Source of the DNA: Ruegeria sp. THAF57
GTDB taxonomy: Bacteria; Pseudomonadota; Alphaproteobacteria; Rhodobacterales; Rhodobacteraceae
Direction: 5' to 3'
Length of the DNA stretch: 64,000 nt
Assembly: GCF_903914075.1 (NCBI RefSeq)
Contig: NZ_CAIWNQ010000004.1
Span: 124,001-188,000, forward strand
Part shown: positions 54,469-63,890 of the stretch, piece after piece
How positions within the stretch are numbered: position 1 is the first letter of the stretch
Layout of the letters: each line of letters opens with the position of its first letter
The notes under the pieces: model-generated
Seen by the model: only the letters and a program-made list of their open reading frames with translations
Told to the model about the DNA's origin: nothing
Database searches by the model: none
Translations under genes and position numbers: made by a program

Positions 54469-54896
54469 CGAACTCGGTGCTTTGTGCCGTCGACATCAGC
54501 AACGGCGAACTGGATACCAATGTCTTGAACAAAGCCGCGGCTCTGGCGGATCAGGACAATGCGCAACTGGATGTGGTGACGGTGCTTCCCGATTTCGGGG
54601 AAAGCTGGGTTTCCGGGTTCTTCCAACCAGACTTTCACGACAAGGCGATGGAAGAAGCGCATTCCAAACTGGTCGAGATGTGCGTCGCAGCGGTTGGCAA
54701 AGAGCGGAACGAAAAAATCCGCCATGTTGTCGCGACGGGAACGGCCTATCAGGAAATTCTAAAAACGGCTGAGGGTGCGGGTAGTGATCTGATCGTGATT
54801 GGAGCGCACAAACCGGACCTGAAGGATTATTTGCTGGGCCCGAATGCTGCGCGGGTCGTGCGGCACTCGACGGTCTCGGTCTACGTCGTGCGATAG
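54465..54896 (+). CDS. UspA-family universal stress protein of the TRAP operon (TeaD-like)
   Basis: 143 residues, start overlapping the permease stop by 4 bp. Rossmann-like UspA fold: VLCAVDISNGELDTNVLNKA at the start, VVTVLPDFG, and the ATP-loop region SDLIVIGAHKPDLKDYLLGPNAARVVRHSTVSVYVVR at the C-terminus (read in parts), which keeps G-x2-G-x9-G(S/T)-like spacing loosely as GPNAARVVRHST. The analogous TeaD in Halomonas regulates its TRAP transporter by binding ATP; a similar regulator role is proposed. Confidence 0.88.
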   Translation: MTNSVLCAVDISNGELDTNVLNKAAALADQDNAQLDVVTVLPDFGESWVSGFFQPDFHDKAMEEAHSKLVEMCVAAVGKERNEKIRHVVATGTAYQEILKTAEGAGSDLIVIGAHKPDLKDYLLGPNAARVVRHSTVSVYVVR

Positions 54897-54899
54897 GGG

Positions 54900-55940
54900 T
54901 CAGTATCCGGTCATCTCAAGGTATCCGCGCCCCGCGTGGCTGCCCGAGATCGTAACCGGGCCTTCCCAATATTCGAACCTCGTCGCCATCCAAGCCTCGG
55001 GCGTCAGTGCGGACACTTCGACATCGAGGTTCCGGTCAGGCAGCGTCACGCGCCAGCGGGTCGGGATCGTGCGGCCAGCGACCGTGGACGTTTCGAGCGG
55101 GCTGAACGTAATGGAACCATCGGGCAGGGCGGTTGTCTCGCCATCTGCCGAGATCAGGGTCGCCGCGGTAAAGTCACTGCGATCCCCGCGAAGGCGAAAC
55201 GCCATAAGTTTGTTCCCGTCGTTGAAGCTCAGCGAAAACCAGTCCCATCCGCTTTGATCTGCTGCCAGTGGTTGCGATGACCATTCACGATCCAGCCAGC
55301 CTTGTCCGGTGACCGCGATATCCTGATCCGGCAGGTGCAACGTGCCCTCGACCGCAAAAAACGGCTGAGAGTAATAGTAGCTGGCCTGTCCATCCCCTGA
55401 TTTTACCGAATATCCCTGGTCGCCGTGAAACACCAGCGGGCCCTGAGCGTTCAGGTCTAGGTCATATCCGAAATTGCCCCCATTGGCCGAAAGGGACAGC
55501 TTATTGATATCTGGTCCGCGCATGTGCCATTCGTCTATCCAAGCCTCGAACGGTTTCGCCGTCACACCAGCCTGCCCGATGCCGCCCCGTGACAGTCTTT
55601 CCGCAAAGTAGTGGTGATCCGGGGTCGTAACCGCCGCGTGCCCCATCCATAGCTGGGGGCTTTGCCAACCCTCGGTTTCTTGGGGTTTGAGGGCAGAACG
55701 AAACAAAGTCCATTGAATGCCGTAGGGCCGCCCGTCTTCTCCGGTCAGGTTTGCTGTCAGGTACCACCATTCAATGCGAAAGGACGGGTGTGGGCCGTGA
55801 TCCTTCGGAAACTCGAATTGGTATCCCGGCTGCGGAATGTCGAACCCTTCGGCCGATCCCCCCAAACCTGCATATCCTTGGGCCTGCGCGAAGGGTGGAA
55901 GCAGCAGAGCAAGGATCAATAACCACGGTTTAACGTTCAT
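54900..55940 (-). CDS. AttH/CrtC-type lipocalin-like secreted protein
   Basis: 346 residues with a signal peptide (LLILALLLPPFAQAQG) and two lipocalin-like beta domains: FRIEWWYLTANLTGEDGRPYGIQWTLFRSA near 55, GQGWLDREWSSQPLA near 205 and WDWFSLSFNDGNKLM near 230. These WWY and WLDREW motifs are shared by AttH and hydroxyneurosporene hydratase CrtC. No carotenoid genes are near, so the AttH-like role is preferred. It overlaps the permease gene by 11 bp at its start, and shares the operon with the ABC ATPase. Confidence 0.86.
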   Translation of the reverse strand: MNVKPWLLILALLLPPFAQAQGYAGLGGSAEGFDIPQPGYQFEFPKDHGPHPSFRIEWWYLTANLTGEDGRPYGIQWTLFRSALKPQETEGWQSPQLWMGHAAVTTPDHHYFAERLSRGGIGQAGVTAKPFEAWIDEWHMRGPDINKLSLSANGGNFGYDLDLNAQGPLVFHGDQGYSVKSGDGQASYYYSQPFFAVEGTLHLPDQDIAVTGQGWLDREWSSQPLAADQSGWDWFSLSFNDGNKLMAFRLRGDRSDFTAATLISADGETTALPDGSITFSPLETSTVAGRTIPTRWRVTLPDRNLDVEVSALTPEAWMATRFEYWEGPVTISGSHAGRGYLEMTGY

Positions 55941-58344
55941 TGGCGAATACCCTTAGCAAGTCAGCCGGGGGCAGGCGCAGAAGGCGCAAGGCGGGCAAAG
56001 CCGCTGCGATCAAAGCCGCCAGCAAGGTAAGAAGGAACAATCGAACCCAATCTGCGGGAAACAGGTACATCGGCAGGCGCCAGCCAAATGCCTCGACATT
56101 GATGATAGCCAAGAGGCTCCAGGCCAGAACCAAGCCAAGGGGCAGCGCAATGATCGCGGTCATCGCCGCCAGCAACGCGCTGCGCAGCAGTTCAAATCGC
56201 GCGAGTCTGGCGCGAGTCAGGCCCAAGGCCCAAACGGGTGCAATTTGAGGCAGGCGTTGGGTCCACAGGGTCAGCAGGCTGGTCAGAATGGCGAACCCGG
56301 CGACACCCAGCGTCAGCACATTTAGCGCCGAAGTGACCACAAAGGTTTTCTCAAACACGGCCATGGATTGTGCTTTCATCGCGGCCTGTTGGATCACGGC
56401 CTGCCTTGAAAGGTCAAATCTGTCCCGTAGCGCGTTTGCCAGTTCCGTTGCACCTTCGGGGCGCGTACGTATCCCGAAGCGCCTTGCCTCAACCCCCGGG
56501 GCGATTTGATCCAGTCGTGTCATCGAGACAATCGCTTGTCCAGTTGGGTTGCCATAGTCAGAGTACACGCCAGCAATGGGCAATGTGTATTCACGGTTTA
56601 TTTTAAGATCGTCACCGGGCCACAGGTCCTGACGGCGGGCGAGTTGTTCATTGATCAGCACCGCTTCGCCGGCATTCACGCGATCCCAGACATCCGCACC
56701 TGATGCGATCAGTGGCCAATGTTGTCGGTAGGTTTGATCGTCCACGACTCCGTACAGAAAAAGGGGTCCGCTGGGATGCGCCAGTTCCACACTGCGAATT
56801 GGCAGAATTGCGTTCACTTGCGGCGCTAACCAATCCGAGATTTCTCGCCCTTGCTGGTCATCCTCTGCCGTCAGGTACAGCTCGGACGTCAGGCGTTGAT
56901 CCAGCCAGCCGGTGAAGGTCAGGCGAAAGCTCGAAACCATCGTTCCAACGCCGATATTGGCCGCAAGGGCCAATAGGAGCGCCATCAACGCGAGCGATAG
57001 ACCGGGCAACTGCGCGCGCATATCCGACCAGATCCACTGGGCAATTGGGTCTTTGGTAAAGCGTTGAAAAACCGAAATCACCAACGAAAGCAAGGACGGC
57101 AAGAGCAGCGCCGCACCCAGCAGCAAGCCAGCAACCAGCGAAAACCCGGCGACCAATCCACCAATGGACAGTTGCACGATGATGCCAACCAATATGACCA
57201 ACAGGCCCAAAAGCGGGGTGGTGAAACCGTTGAAGGCGGCTGTCCGCCACGCTTGAACTCCGGCACCCGACAACAGGGGCATATGGGATAATCGGATTAG
57301 TGCGTGACCACTGGCCAGCAGCGTTCCGCCCAAAGCCATCGCCAATCCAGCCAATGCCCATTTTGGCTGTAATGCAATTTCGCCGCTAACCGGGGCGCCA
57401 TATAACCCGCGCAGCGTCGCGGCGACATCTGGCAAGAGCGCACCCGCCAGGAAGTACCCAAGCATCAGCCCTGCAAACCCGCCGAACAGTGCCAGCAAGG
57501 ACAGCTCCAGAAGGATCAGCCAAACCAGTTGCCACATTGAAATGCCAAGCGCCCGCAGCGTTCGGATCATCCCCCGACGCTGCGCAAAAGCCAGCCCAAC
57601 CGTTCCGTGCACGATGAACAGTCCAACGGCGAATGACAGCAGCCCAAAGGCTGACAGGTTCAGGTGAAAACTGTTGGTCAGTTGCGCCGTATCCAGTTGC
57701 GAAGACGCTTCGACCCGCTCTAGCTCGGGTGTTATCGCGGCGATTGCAGGAAGCGCGCGCGGTTGGTCGGGCAGAATGATCAGCCTTGAGATTTGACCCT
57801 TCCTGTCCAGCAAAACCTCGGCCACACCGATATCTGTCAGGATCAGATCAGGGGGAAGGTCCGGGCTTGTCAGAACGGGCGGCAGTCCGGTTTGGCTGCT
57901 CAGAAACCGCGCCAACTCAGGTGAGGCCAGCAACCGTCCGGGGGAGGTCAGAATGTCAGCCGGGTTCGGTGGGGTGGCGCTTTGCTCAATGCGCGTAACA
58001 GCTGGCAGCGCTGGATAGGCGACCATGTCAACGCCCATGACGCGGATGCTGCGCCCCCCTATGCGCGTGGTTTCTTCCAACACGGCCGCGACCTGCCATC
58101 CCGCGCGTCGCAATGACAGATATCTGTCAATCGTGATTGGACCAGCCGGATTTCTCAACTCGTCGTGTTGTCCCAGCGCGAGTTGTTCGTTGGCGCGCTG
58201 ATAGCTTGCCCGTGCTTCGGCGTTGATAGCCTGAACCGCTGACCACAGGCCGGTTGCCAGCGCAATCCCGATTAACAGGGTTGCAAGTTGCAAGCGGTGC
58301 CGCCGCCAATGAGACAGCAGCGCCTGAATAATCGCCACAGTCAT
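55930..58344 (-). CDS. ABC transporter permease with two FtsX-like domains
   Basis: 804 residues with one N-terminal helix, a large periplasmic domain, and two FtsX blocks of three to four helices (about 230-420 and about 680-800). Regions such as RRGMIRTLRALGISMWQLVWLILLEL and PQIAPVWALGLTRARLARFELL are the cytoplasmic coupling segments of the FtsX/MacB/LolC family, read here in short parts. The architecture is a MacB-like mechanotransmission or lipoprotein-related exporter rather than a small-molecule importer. It overlaps the ATPase stop by 4 bp. Confidence 0.88.
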   Translation of the reverse strand: MTVAIIQALLSHWRRHRLQLATLLIGIALATGLWSAVQAINAEARASYQRANEQLALGQHDELRNPAGPITIDRYLSLRRAGWQVAAVLEETTRIGGRSIRVMGVDMVAYPALPAVTRIEQSATPPNPADILTSPGRLLASPELARFLSSQTGLPPVLTSPDLPPDLILTDIGVAEVLLDRKGQISRLIILPDQPRALPAIAAITPELERVEASSQLDTAQLTNSFHLNLSAFGLLSFAVGLFIVHGTVGLAFAQRRGMIRTLRALGISMWQLVWLILLELSLLALFGGFAGLMLGYFLAGALLPDVAATLRGLYGAPVSGEIALQPKWALAGLAMALGGTLLASGHALIRLSHMPLLSGAGVQAWRTAAFNGFTTPLLGLLVILVGIIVQLSIGGLVAGFSLVAGLLLGAALLLPSLLSLVISVFQRFTKDPIAQWIWSDMRAQLPGLSLALMALLLALAANIGVGTMVSSFRLTFTGWLDQRLTSELYLTAEDDQQGREISDWLAPQVNAILPIRSVELAHPSGPLFLYGVVDDQTYRQHWPLIASGADVWDRVNAGEAVLINEQLARRQDLWPGDDLKINREYTLPIAGVYSDYGNPTGQAIVSMTRLDQIAPGVEARRFGIRTRPEGATELANALRDRFDLSRQAVIQQAAMKAQSMAVFEKTFVVTSALNVLTLGVAGFAILTSLLTLWTQRLPQIAPVWALGLTRARLARFELLRSALLAAMTAIIALPLGLVLAWSLLAIINVEAFGWRLPMYLFPADWVRLFLLTLLAALIAAALPALRLLRLPPADLLRVFANER

Positions 58345-58988
58345 GTAATACGCCCGCCGGACAGATGCGCCCGTCGGTCCAACCGTACGGCAATGTCCTG
58401 TGAATGCGTGACCAGCAGCAGCGCGGCCCCGGTTTCAGCTACGAGGGATAGCATGAGGTCCAGAACGGTCGTGCTGGCAGTTTCATCCAGATTTCCGGTG
58501 GGTTCATCTGCAAGCAACAGTTTAGGCCGCGCAGCCATGGCACGACCAATCGCAACACGTTGCTGCTGGCCGCCCGACAGATTTTCGGGATAGCGGTCCA
58601 GTAAGTCTGACAGCCCCAGCCTGTCTGCAAGATGGGTTGACCACGCTTCGTCCCGTCTTCCTGCCAGACGCGCGTGAAAGGACAGGTTCTGCGCGACGGT
58701 CAAAGAAGGGATCAGGTTGAATTGCTGAAACACCAAAGAAACGCTCTGACGGCGCAACGCGGCACGACCGGGATCATCCAGACCGGACAGATCGGTTCCG
58801 TCCAGCGTGATCTCTCCGCCATCGAAACTGTCCAGCGCGGCGGCAAGGTTCAACAGCGTGCTCTTACCGCTGCCACTTTCACCGGTTAGCGCAAGCGTTT
58901 GCCCCTTATCCAGCGCCAGCGAGACACCGCGCAGGACAGGGCGCCCTCCGGGATAGGATTTCTGAACATTGTCTATTTTCAACAGCAT
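58341..58988 (-). CDS. ABC transporter ATP-binding protein (LolD/MacB type)
   Basis: 215-residue ATPase with Walker A GESGSGKSTLLNL (about 36), Q-loop VFQQFNLIPSLT, signature NLSGGQQQRVAIGRA (about 138) and Walker B LLLADEPTGNLDE (about 160). It drives the two-FtsX-domain permease encoded next. With the AttH-like protein the three genes form the attEFGH-like set known from Pantoea; no peptide precursor gene is seen alongside. Confidence 0.94.
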   Translation of the reverse strand: MLLKIDNVQKSYPGGRPVLRGVSLALDKGQTLALTGESGSGKSTLLNLAAALDSFDGGEITLDGTDLSGLDDPGRAALRRQSVSLVFQQFNLIPSLTVAQNLSFHARLAGRRDEAWSTHLADRLGLSDLLDRYPENLSGGQQQRVAIGRAMAARPKLLLADEPTGNLDETASTTVLDLMLSLVAETGAALLLVTHSQDIAVRLDRRAHLSGGRIT

Positions 58989-59158
58989 GAGTAAGCCTCG
59001 GGTCGTATTTGCAACAATGTGGAACCCACCCGGGCAGAGTCCAGACCCGACACAGATTCGATTCTATTCGTCGCGGTGTCCGAGGCGGGGTTGTGAGCCT
59101 TTGCTTAAACCGTCATTCTGACGTTGCATTCACTGACCAAGACAAGAGATACCGAGTT

Positions 59159-59593
59159 ATGACCTTAGCGCAGCAGATCCTTTGGGGCAGTGTCTATCTT
59201 GGTATTTGCTTTTTGATTGAACTTGTTCTGCTGACCTGGTGCACGCAGACGATCCGCGGCATGGCGCTGAAACTCGAAGAAAGTAAACGGTTTGTCACAA
59301 TCGCCGCACCGATTTGCATTGCCTTGGTGTTTATCGTCGCGATTCACACGTTTCAGGTGTGGCTATGGGCGATCGTCTGGGTTCTCGGGGAAACCCTGCC
59401 AGATTGGAATACGGCGCTTTATTTTTCTTTGGTGACCTTCACGACGCTTGGCTATGGCGACATCGTTTTGGGTGAGGACCTGCGTATTTTCGGCGCGTTT
59501 GCATCCGTCACGGGTTTGCTGGCCTTTGGCCTGTCGACGGCTTTTATGGTTGCCTTGATGACTCAGGTGTTCAAAGAGGAACTGATGTCCTAA
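59159..59593 (+). CDS. Small potassium ion channel protein
   Basis: The ATG at 59159 gives 144 residues; the frame is open 50 codons upstream, with no supporting content. Three hydrophobic helices flank a pore loop with the selectivity filter TTLGYGD at residues 95-101. No RCK/TrkA-N ligand domain or voltage sensor is present, so it is a minimal two-transmembrane pore plus an extra N-terminal helix, probably tetrameric. The 3' end overlaps that of the cardiolipin synthase gene by 4 bp. Confidence 0.88.
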   Translation: MTLAQQILWGSVYLGICFLIELVLLTWCTQTIRGMALKLEESKRFVTIAAPICIALVFIVAIHTFQVWLWAIVWVLGETLPDWNTALYFSLVTFTTLGYGDIVLGEDLRIFGAFASVTGLLAFGLSTAFMVALMTQVFKEELMS

Positions 59594-61002
59594 AGGATCG
59601 GGGCGAACAGCCGCGCCAGTGGAGAGCCAAAGCGAATAAAGGCGGGTTGCTCGGGCAATTTCCGCTCTAGTTCGTAGCAGTCTTTGAAATCTGCCTTTAG
59701 CATTTCGTCCACAGCCTGTGCTGCGCGTTCGTCAAAGAACAGGGCCATCGCCTCAAAGTTCAATCGGAAAGAGCGGTTGTCCAGATTGGTCGTGCCGACC
59801 GCCGCAAGAGTATCATCAACGACAAATGCCTTTTGATGCATGAACCCGTTGGTATAGCGAAAGACGCGCGCACCGCATTCGCGAATTTCGTCAAAATAGG
59901 CAAAAGCGGCCAGCCAGGGCAGGCGGTGGTCAATCACGTCAGGCACAAGAATTCGAACATCCACTCCGCGCAATGAGGCATGTTGCAACGCCGTCATGAT
60001 GTCGATGTCAGGCACAAAATAGGGGGACGCGATCCAGATCCGTTCTTTTGCTGCAGCGATGGCAGCAAAGAACATCATTGCCCCGGTCTCGGTATCGTCG
60101 CCGGGACCTGTGGCGACCAGAAGCGCGTTCATGTTCTGCTCGGCCTCTGTTCCGGCCCAGTCCAGTTGATCAATCAGATCCTCTTCATGTGCCCAATGCC
60201 AATCTTCGCAGAAGATAAGCTGCAACTGGCGAACAATATGGCCGAACATTTTGATATGCGTATCCCGCCAATGGCCGAAATGCGGATCCTGTCCCAGATA
60301 TTCGACGCCCACATTGTGCCCGCCGATAAAGCCGGTTTCCCCGTCAATGATCACCGTTTTTCTGTGGTTGCGGTAATTGAGCTGAAAGCGGTTTTGCGGG
60401 CCGCGCCGGTCGCGTGGATTGGCGATCTCAACCCCTGCAGAGCGTAGTTTGTCCAGATACGCCGTGGGCAGACCATAACTGCCGACCGCATCGGTCATGA
60501 AACGTACACTGACACCGCGTTCGGCCGCTTCGATCAGCTTTGCCTGAAGTTGTTGGCCCAATGCGTCATCGCGCACGATGTAGAACTGGATCAGGACATA
60601 ATTCTGCGCGGCGTCAATTGCCTCGAATATGGAATCGAACGTGGCCTGACCGTCGATCAGCAACTCGGCCCCGTTTCCACGAGATACCGGTAAATGCGCC
60701 AGCGCCTCAAACGGTCTTGGGTTCACCTGCATTGTGTCTGGGTCGGGTTTTGAGAAGTCTGCGAAAGTCTTGATGCCTTCGACCACGGTTTCGCTTTGTT
60801 TGCGCGCAATCCGATACCCGCGAAACCGGTGGTGCCCTAAAAAAAGATAGAGCGGCACGCCAAACACCGGAGCAGAGATCAATAAGACAACCCACCCAAC
60901 CGCACCTTGTGGGGTGCGCGCCGTTTGCGCCGCCCGGATCGCAAAGAGGATCGCGGTGACATATAGGATAAAGACAAACGCGGAAACAAGTAGTGTCCAC
61001 AT
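59590..61002 (-). CDS. cls: Cardiolipin synthase (phospholipase D family)
   Basis: Joins two phosphatidyl groups to make cardiolipin in the inner membrane. The ATG at 61002 gives 470 residues with two N-terminal helices (WTLLVSAFVFILYVTAILFA and GWVVLLISAPVFGVPLYLF) and two HKD motifs: HRKTVIIDGETGFIGGHNV near 215 and HQKAFVVDDTLAAVGTTN near 395. The frame is open 27 codons further upstream into the HAD gene, without support. Exact donor pair (PG + PG or PG + PE) is not readable. Confidence 0.92.
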   Translation of the reverse strand: MWTLLVSAFVFILYVTAILFAIRAAQTARTPQGAVGWVVLLISAPVFGVPLYLFLGHHRFRGYRIARKQSETVVEGIKTFADFSKPDPDTMQVNPRPFEALAHLPVSRGNGAELLIDGQATFDSIFEAIDAAQNYVLIQFYIVRDDALGQQLQAKLIEAAERGVSVRFMTDAVGSYGLPTAYLDKLRSAGVEIANPRDRRGPQNRFQLNYRNHRKTVIIDGETGFIGGHNVGVEYLGQDPHFGHWRDTHIKMFGHIVRQLQLIFCEDWHWAHEEDLIDQLDWAGTEAEQNMNALLVATGPGDDTETGAMMFFAAIAAAKERIWIASPYFVPDIDIMTALQHASLRGVDVRILVPDVIDHRLPWLAAFAYFDEIRECGARVFRYTNGFMHQKAFVVDDTLAAVGTTNLDNRSFRLNFEAMALFFDERAAQAVDEMLKADFKDCYELERKLPEQPAFIRFGSPLARLFAPIL

Positions 61003-61025
61003 GGGGTTATCAGTCTCTGTTCTAC

Positions 61026-62000
61026 CTAGTTTGCCCCAGTGTAGACGCGTTTCCAATCTTCCGCCATATCGACGATGACCCATCCCATGTCCGGGCCTTT
61101 GTCTAGCCCGTCAACAAGCTTGCCAATCGGGCTTTCGCGGTCATAGGCCCATTCACGTTCAGAATCCGTGTGATGGATTAACATCCCAAGACGAGGGCCT
61201 TCCCCGGCGGTCGTCCACTCCAGCATCGCAAAATCGCCATCTGAGTTGCCAGCCGCCAAAATGGGACGTCGGCCAATAGTACGTTCGATGTTGATGGGTT
61301 TTCCCTGTTTGTCGTCGATGAACGCAATACCGGGCGACTTCACAATGGTGGGCTTGCCGTCGATGGCCTCGTATGTGGCATCAGCATATGTACCAAGGAC
61401 TTGCTCGGGCGGAATACCGTATGCGTCTTCGGCGAAAACGCGCATGAAATGCAGGCCGCCGCCGGACACGATATAGGTGCTAAATCCCTCGTCCCGGAGA
61501 TACCGCAGCAGTTCCACCATCGGTTGGTAAGTCATTTGGTAGTAAGGCAGGCCCGTGTCAGGGTGGCGCGCTGATTGCAGCCAGTCAGCGACGGACTCTT
61601 GGAAATCATCGACGCTGGCGCCCGCGTGGGAGGCGTTGATTACCTCGATCAGTGCTTCATGCCCGCCTTCTGCAATGGTTTGGACATCGCCTTTGGCTGC
61701 GGCTTCCAAAATGGGGGAGTTCAGGATGGCGGGGTCTGTTTTTGCAAGTTCTTCAAGCCGATCCATGGCAAAGATCAACTGAAAATAGACCGGTTGTTCG
61801 GCCCAGAGAGTGCCGTCGTTGTCGAACACTGCGATCCGTTCGGCTGGTGTTACATAATCCGAGTGGTTTGGATCGGTCACCGTGCTGACGAATTCAACGA
61901 TCCGAGACTTTGAATCTCCATCATCCCAACTGGGCAACGGGTCCGCGAACAAGGCTGTCGCTGTTATCGAAAGGAACGTGGTAAACAGAGCTGCCTTCAT
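61026..62000 (-). CDS. Secreted HAD-superfamily phosphatase
   Basis: 324 residues with a signal peptide (AALFTTFLSITATALFAD, cut near 20). The HAD nucleophile motif is VFDNDGTLW with Asp60 and Asp62, motif II is STYIVSGGG near 185, and the Asp pair in GNSDGDFAMLEW near 260 completes motif IV. It is placed in the periplasm, unusual among HAD proteins. The neighbouring arylsulfatase suggests that both free sulfate or phosphate from organic esters. A phosphonatase or phosphoserine-type substrate cannot be excluded. Confidence 0.86.
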   Translation of the reverse strand: MKAALFTTFLSITATALFADPLPSWDDGDSKSRIVEFVSTVTDPNHSDYVTPAERIAVFDNDGTLWAEQPVYFQLIFAMDRLEELAKTDPAILNSPILEAAAKGDVQTIAEGGHEALIEVINASHAGASVDDFQESVADWLQSARHPDTGLPYYQMTYQPMVELLRYLRDEGFSTYIVSGGGLHFMRVFAEDAYGIPPEQVLGTYADATYEAIDGKPTIVKSPGIAFIDDKQGKPINIERTIGRRPILAAGNSDGDFAMLEWTTAGEGPRLGMLIHHTDSEREWAYDRESPIGKLVDGLDKGPDMGWVIVDMAEDWKRVYTGAN

Positions 62001-62034
62001 AGGAAATTCCTTAACCTTAAATAGTGCCTCAGAA

Positions 62035-62058
62035 GGGCCGCCATATGCGTGGCGGCCC
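62035..62058. terminator. Hairpin between the arylsulfatase and HAD genes
   Basis: GGGCCGCC-atatgcgt-GGCGGCCC is a perfect 8-bp stem in the 79-bp gap downstream of the sulfatase stop. T-rich sequence follows only on the plus strand; on the coding (minus) strand the stem is followed by TTCT. It probably lowers read-through to the HAD gene or protects the sulfatase mRNA end. Confidence 0.5.
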
Positions 62059-62079
62059 CTTGTTTGTTGTCGTCTGGCC

Positions 62080-63690
62080 TTAGTTGTTTGTCGGTGTGGC
62101 CAGTTTCTCCATCACTTGATCCAGGTTGAAGCTGGCCGCCTTCTGTCGAGGCGGGAATTCCTGGAATGTTTCAAGGAAGGTTCCGACATACTGTTGCGCA
62201 GGCACCAGGAAGTACGCACGTTCCAGCAACCAATCGTAATAGGTGTTGGACGTACGATAGGCCCGTTCATACGGATCGCGGCGCAGATTGACGATCAGCG
62301 GAATGCGCAATTCGGTCCACGGCTCGATCCACGCGCGCAGCGTTGCCCAGGCTTTCTGCTCAAGGAAGATCAGTTTCCAATCCTCAAAGCGCAGCGCGGT
62401 CAGGTCGCCATCGTCTGAGAAATAAAAGATTTCCTTACGCGGGCTTTCGGTTGCCTCACCAGTCAGAAGGGGCAAGATGTTGTAGCCATCCAAATGCACC
62501 TTGTAATCACGGCCCATGCCCGAAGAACTGTATCCAGCCTTCAGTTTGTCCTTGATTTCCGGATCACCGGCAACCGCCAGATAGGTTGGCAGCCAGTCCA
62601 TATGGTGAACGATCTCGTTGGTTACAGAACCAGCTTCAATCTTGCCGGGCCAACGCACCATCGAGGGCACACGCCAGCCGCCTTCCCAGTTGGTGTTCTT
62701 TTCTCCCCAGAACGGGGTCGCCGCCGCATCAGGCCACGTGTTCATATGGGGGCCGTTATCGGTTGAGTAGTGGACGATGGTGTTGTCGGCGATGCCGAGT
62801 TCATCCAGCAGATCAAGCAACTGACCCACATGCATGTCATGTTCGATCATGCCAGCGGTGTATTCGTCAGCCACTCCGCCAACGATTTCGTTGGCCTGAG
62901 CGCGCATCTCGTCCTTGACGTGGGTCCGGAAGTGCATGCGCGTCCCGTTCCACCAGACATAGAAAGGCTGACCCTGTTCGTGGGCACGCTTGATGAAGTC
63001 GATCGCTGCGGCAACGGTTTCGTCATCCACCGTTTCCATACGCTTTTTTGTCAGCGGACCGGTGTCTTCAATGGTGCCGTCGGCCTTTGACTTGATCACG
63101 CCGCGCGGACCATAGGCTTCGCGGAAGGTGCGACCGTCGGCCAGTACAGTATCACCGGGATAGTCTTCGTTCTCGGGCTCTTCCTCGGCGTTCAGGTGGT
63201 ACAGGTTTCCAAAAAACTCATCAAAACCGTGGTTTGTCGGAAGATGTTCATCCTTGTCGCCTAGGTGGTTCTTGCCGAACTGACCCGTGACATAGCCATG
63301 ATCCTTAAGCAGACCGGCGATGGTTGGATCTTCGACTTGCATACCAAGATCAGCGCCCGGCAAACCCACCTTGGACAGCCCGGTCCGAAATACGGATTGA
63401 CCCATGATGTAAGAGGATCGACCAGCGGTACAGGATTGCTCACCGTAGTAATCGGTAAAGATCATTCCCTCTTTCGCGACACGGTCGATATTTGGCGTCT
63501 GATAACCCATCAGACCCATCGTATAGGCCGAGATGTTGGATTGCCCGACGTCATCGCCCCAGATCACCAGAATATTTGGCTTTTGGTCTTGCGCCCATGC
63601 GGGAACCGCCAGCGCGACCGCAACAGTTGCGACAGCGAATCTACGTAAGCCCCTGCGCCAAGTGTCTGCCATTGAACGTGGTGGTGACAT
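62080..63690 (-). CDS. Periplasmic arylsulfatase, formylglycine type
   Basis: Hydrolyses sulfate esters. 536 residues with a signal peptide (FAVATVAVALAVPAWAQ, cut near 33). The type I sulfatase motif is SCTAGRSS: Cys87 within CTAGR fits CxAxR and would be turned into formylglycine by a cytoplasmic formylglycine-generating enzyme, not found in the window. Metal ligands are visible in LVIWGDDVGQSN (N-terminus) and YSTDNGPHMNTW near 305, and the Lys in TGQFGKNHLGD near 135. The substrate could be algal sulfated polysaccharide or arylsulfate. A gene for a probable Crp/Fnr regulator diverges upstream. Confidence 0.93.
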   Translation of the reverse strand: MSPPRSMADTWRRGLRRFAVATVAVALAVPAWAQDQKPNILVIWGDDVGQSNISAYTMGLMGYQTPNIDRVAKEGMIFTDYYGEQSCTAGRSSYIMGQSVFRTGLSKVGLPGADLGMQVEDPTIAGLLKDHGYVTGQFGKNHLGDKDEHLPTNHGFDEFFGNLYHLNAEEEPENEDYPGDTVLADGRTFREAYGPRGVIKSKADGTIEDTGPLTKKRMETVDDETVAAAIDFIKRAHEQGQPFYVWWNGTRMHFRTHVKDEMRAQANEIVGGVADEYTAGMIEHDMHVGQLLDLLDELGIADNTIVHYSTDNGPHMNTWPDAAATPFWGEKNTNWEGGWRVPSMVRWPGKIEAGSVTNEIVHHMDWLPTYLAVAGDPEIKDKLKAGYSSSGMGRDYKVHLDGYNILPLLTGEATESPRKEIFYFSDDGDLTALRFEDWKLIFLEQKAWATLRAWIEPWTELRIPLIVNLRRDPYERAYRTSNTYYDWLLERAYFLVPAQQYVGTFLETFQEFPPRQKAASFNLDQVMEKLATPTNN

Positions 63691-63890
63691 GGTTTTCTCC
63701 CGTTTTTTTTTGGACCCTGTACGGCCCTGTCATGAAACTCAAAGTTGGCGCGATAACTAACTAAAAACGCAGCCTAAAAGTTGGTTCGATATTGTACTGC
63801 GATAATGCGTGGTAGAAGGAATCGAACGGGATTAGCATAGGCGATGATTTGTGTTAAAAAATTATCATTTGATGAGTTTGGAAAATTCTA

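Noticed and set aside
54900-55940. Carotenoid 1,2-hydratase (CrtC)
   Set aside because: The fold is shared, but no carotenoid or photosynthesis genes are near and the ABC/FtsX operon fits AttH better.
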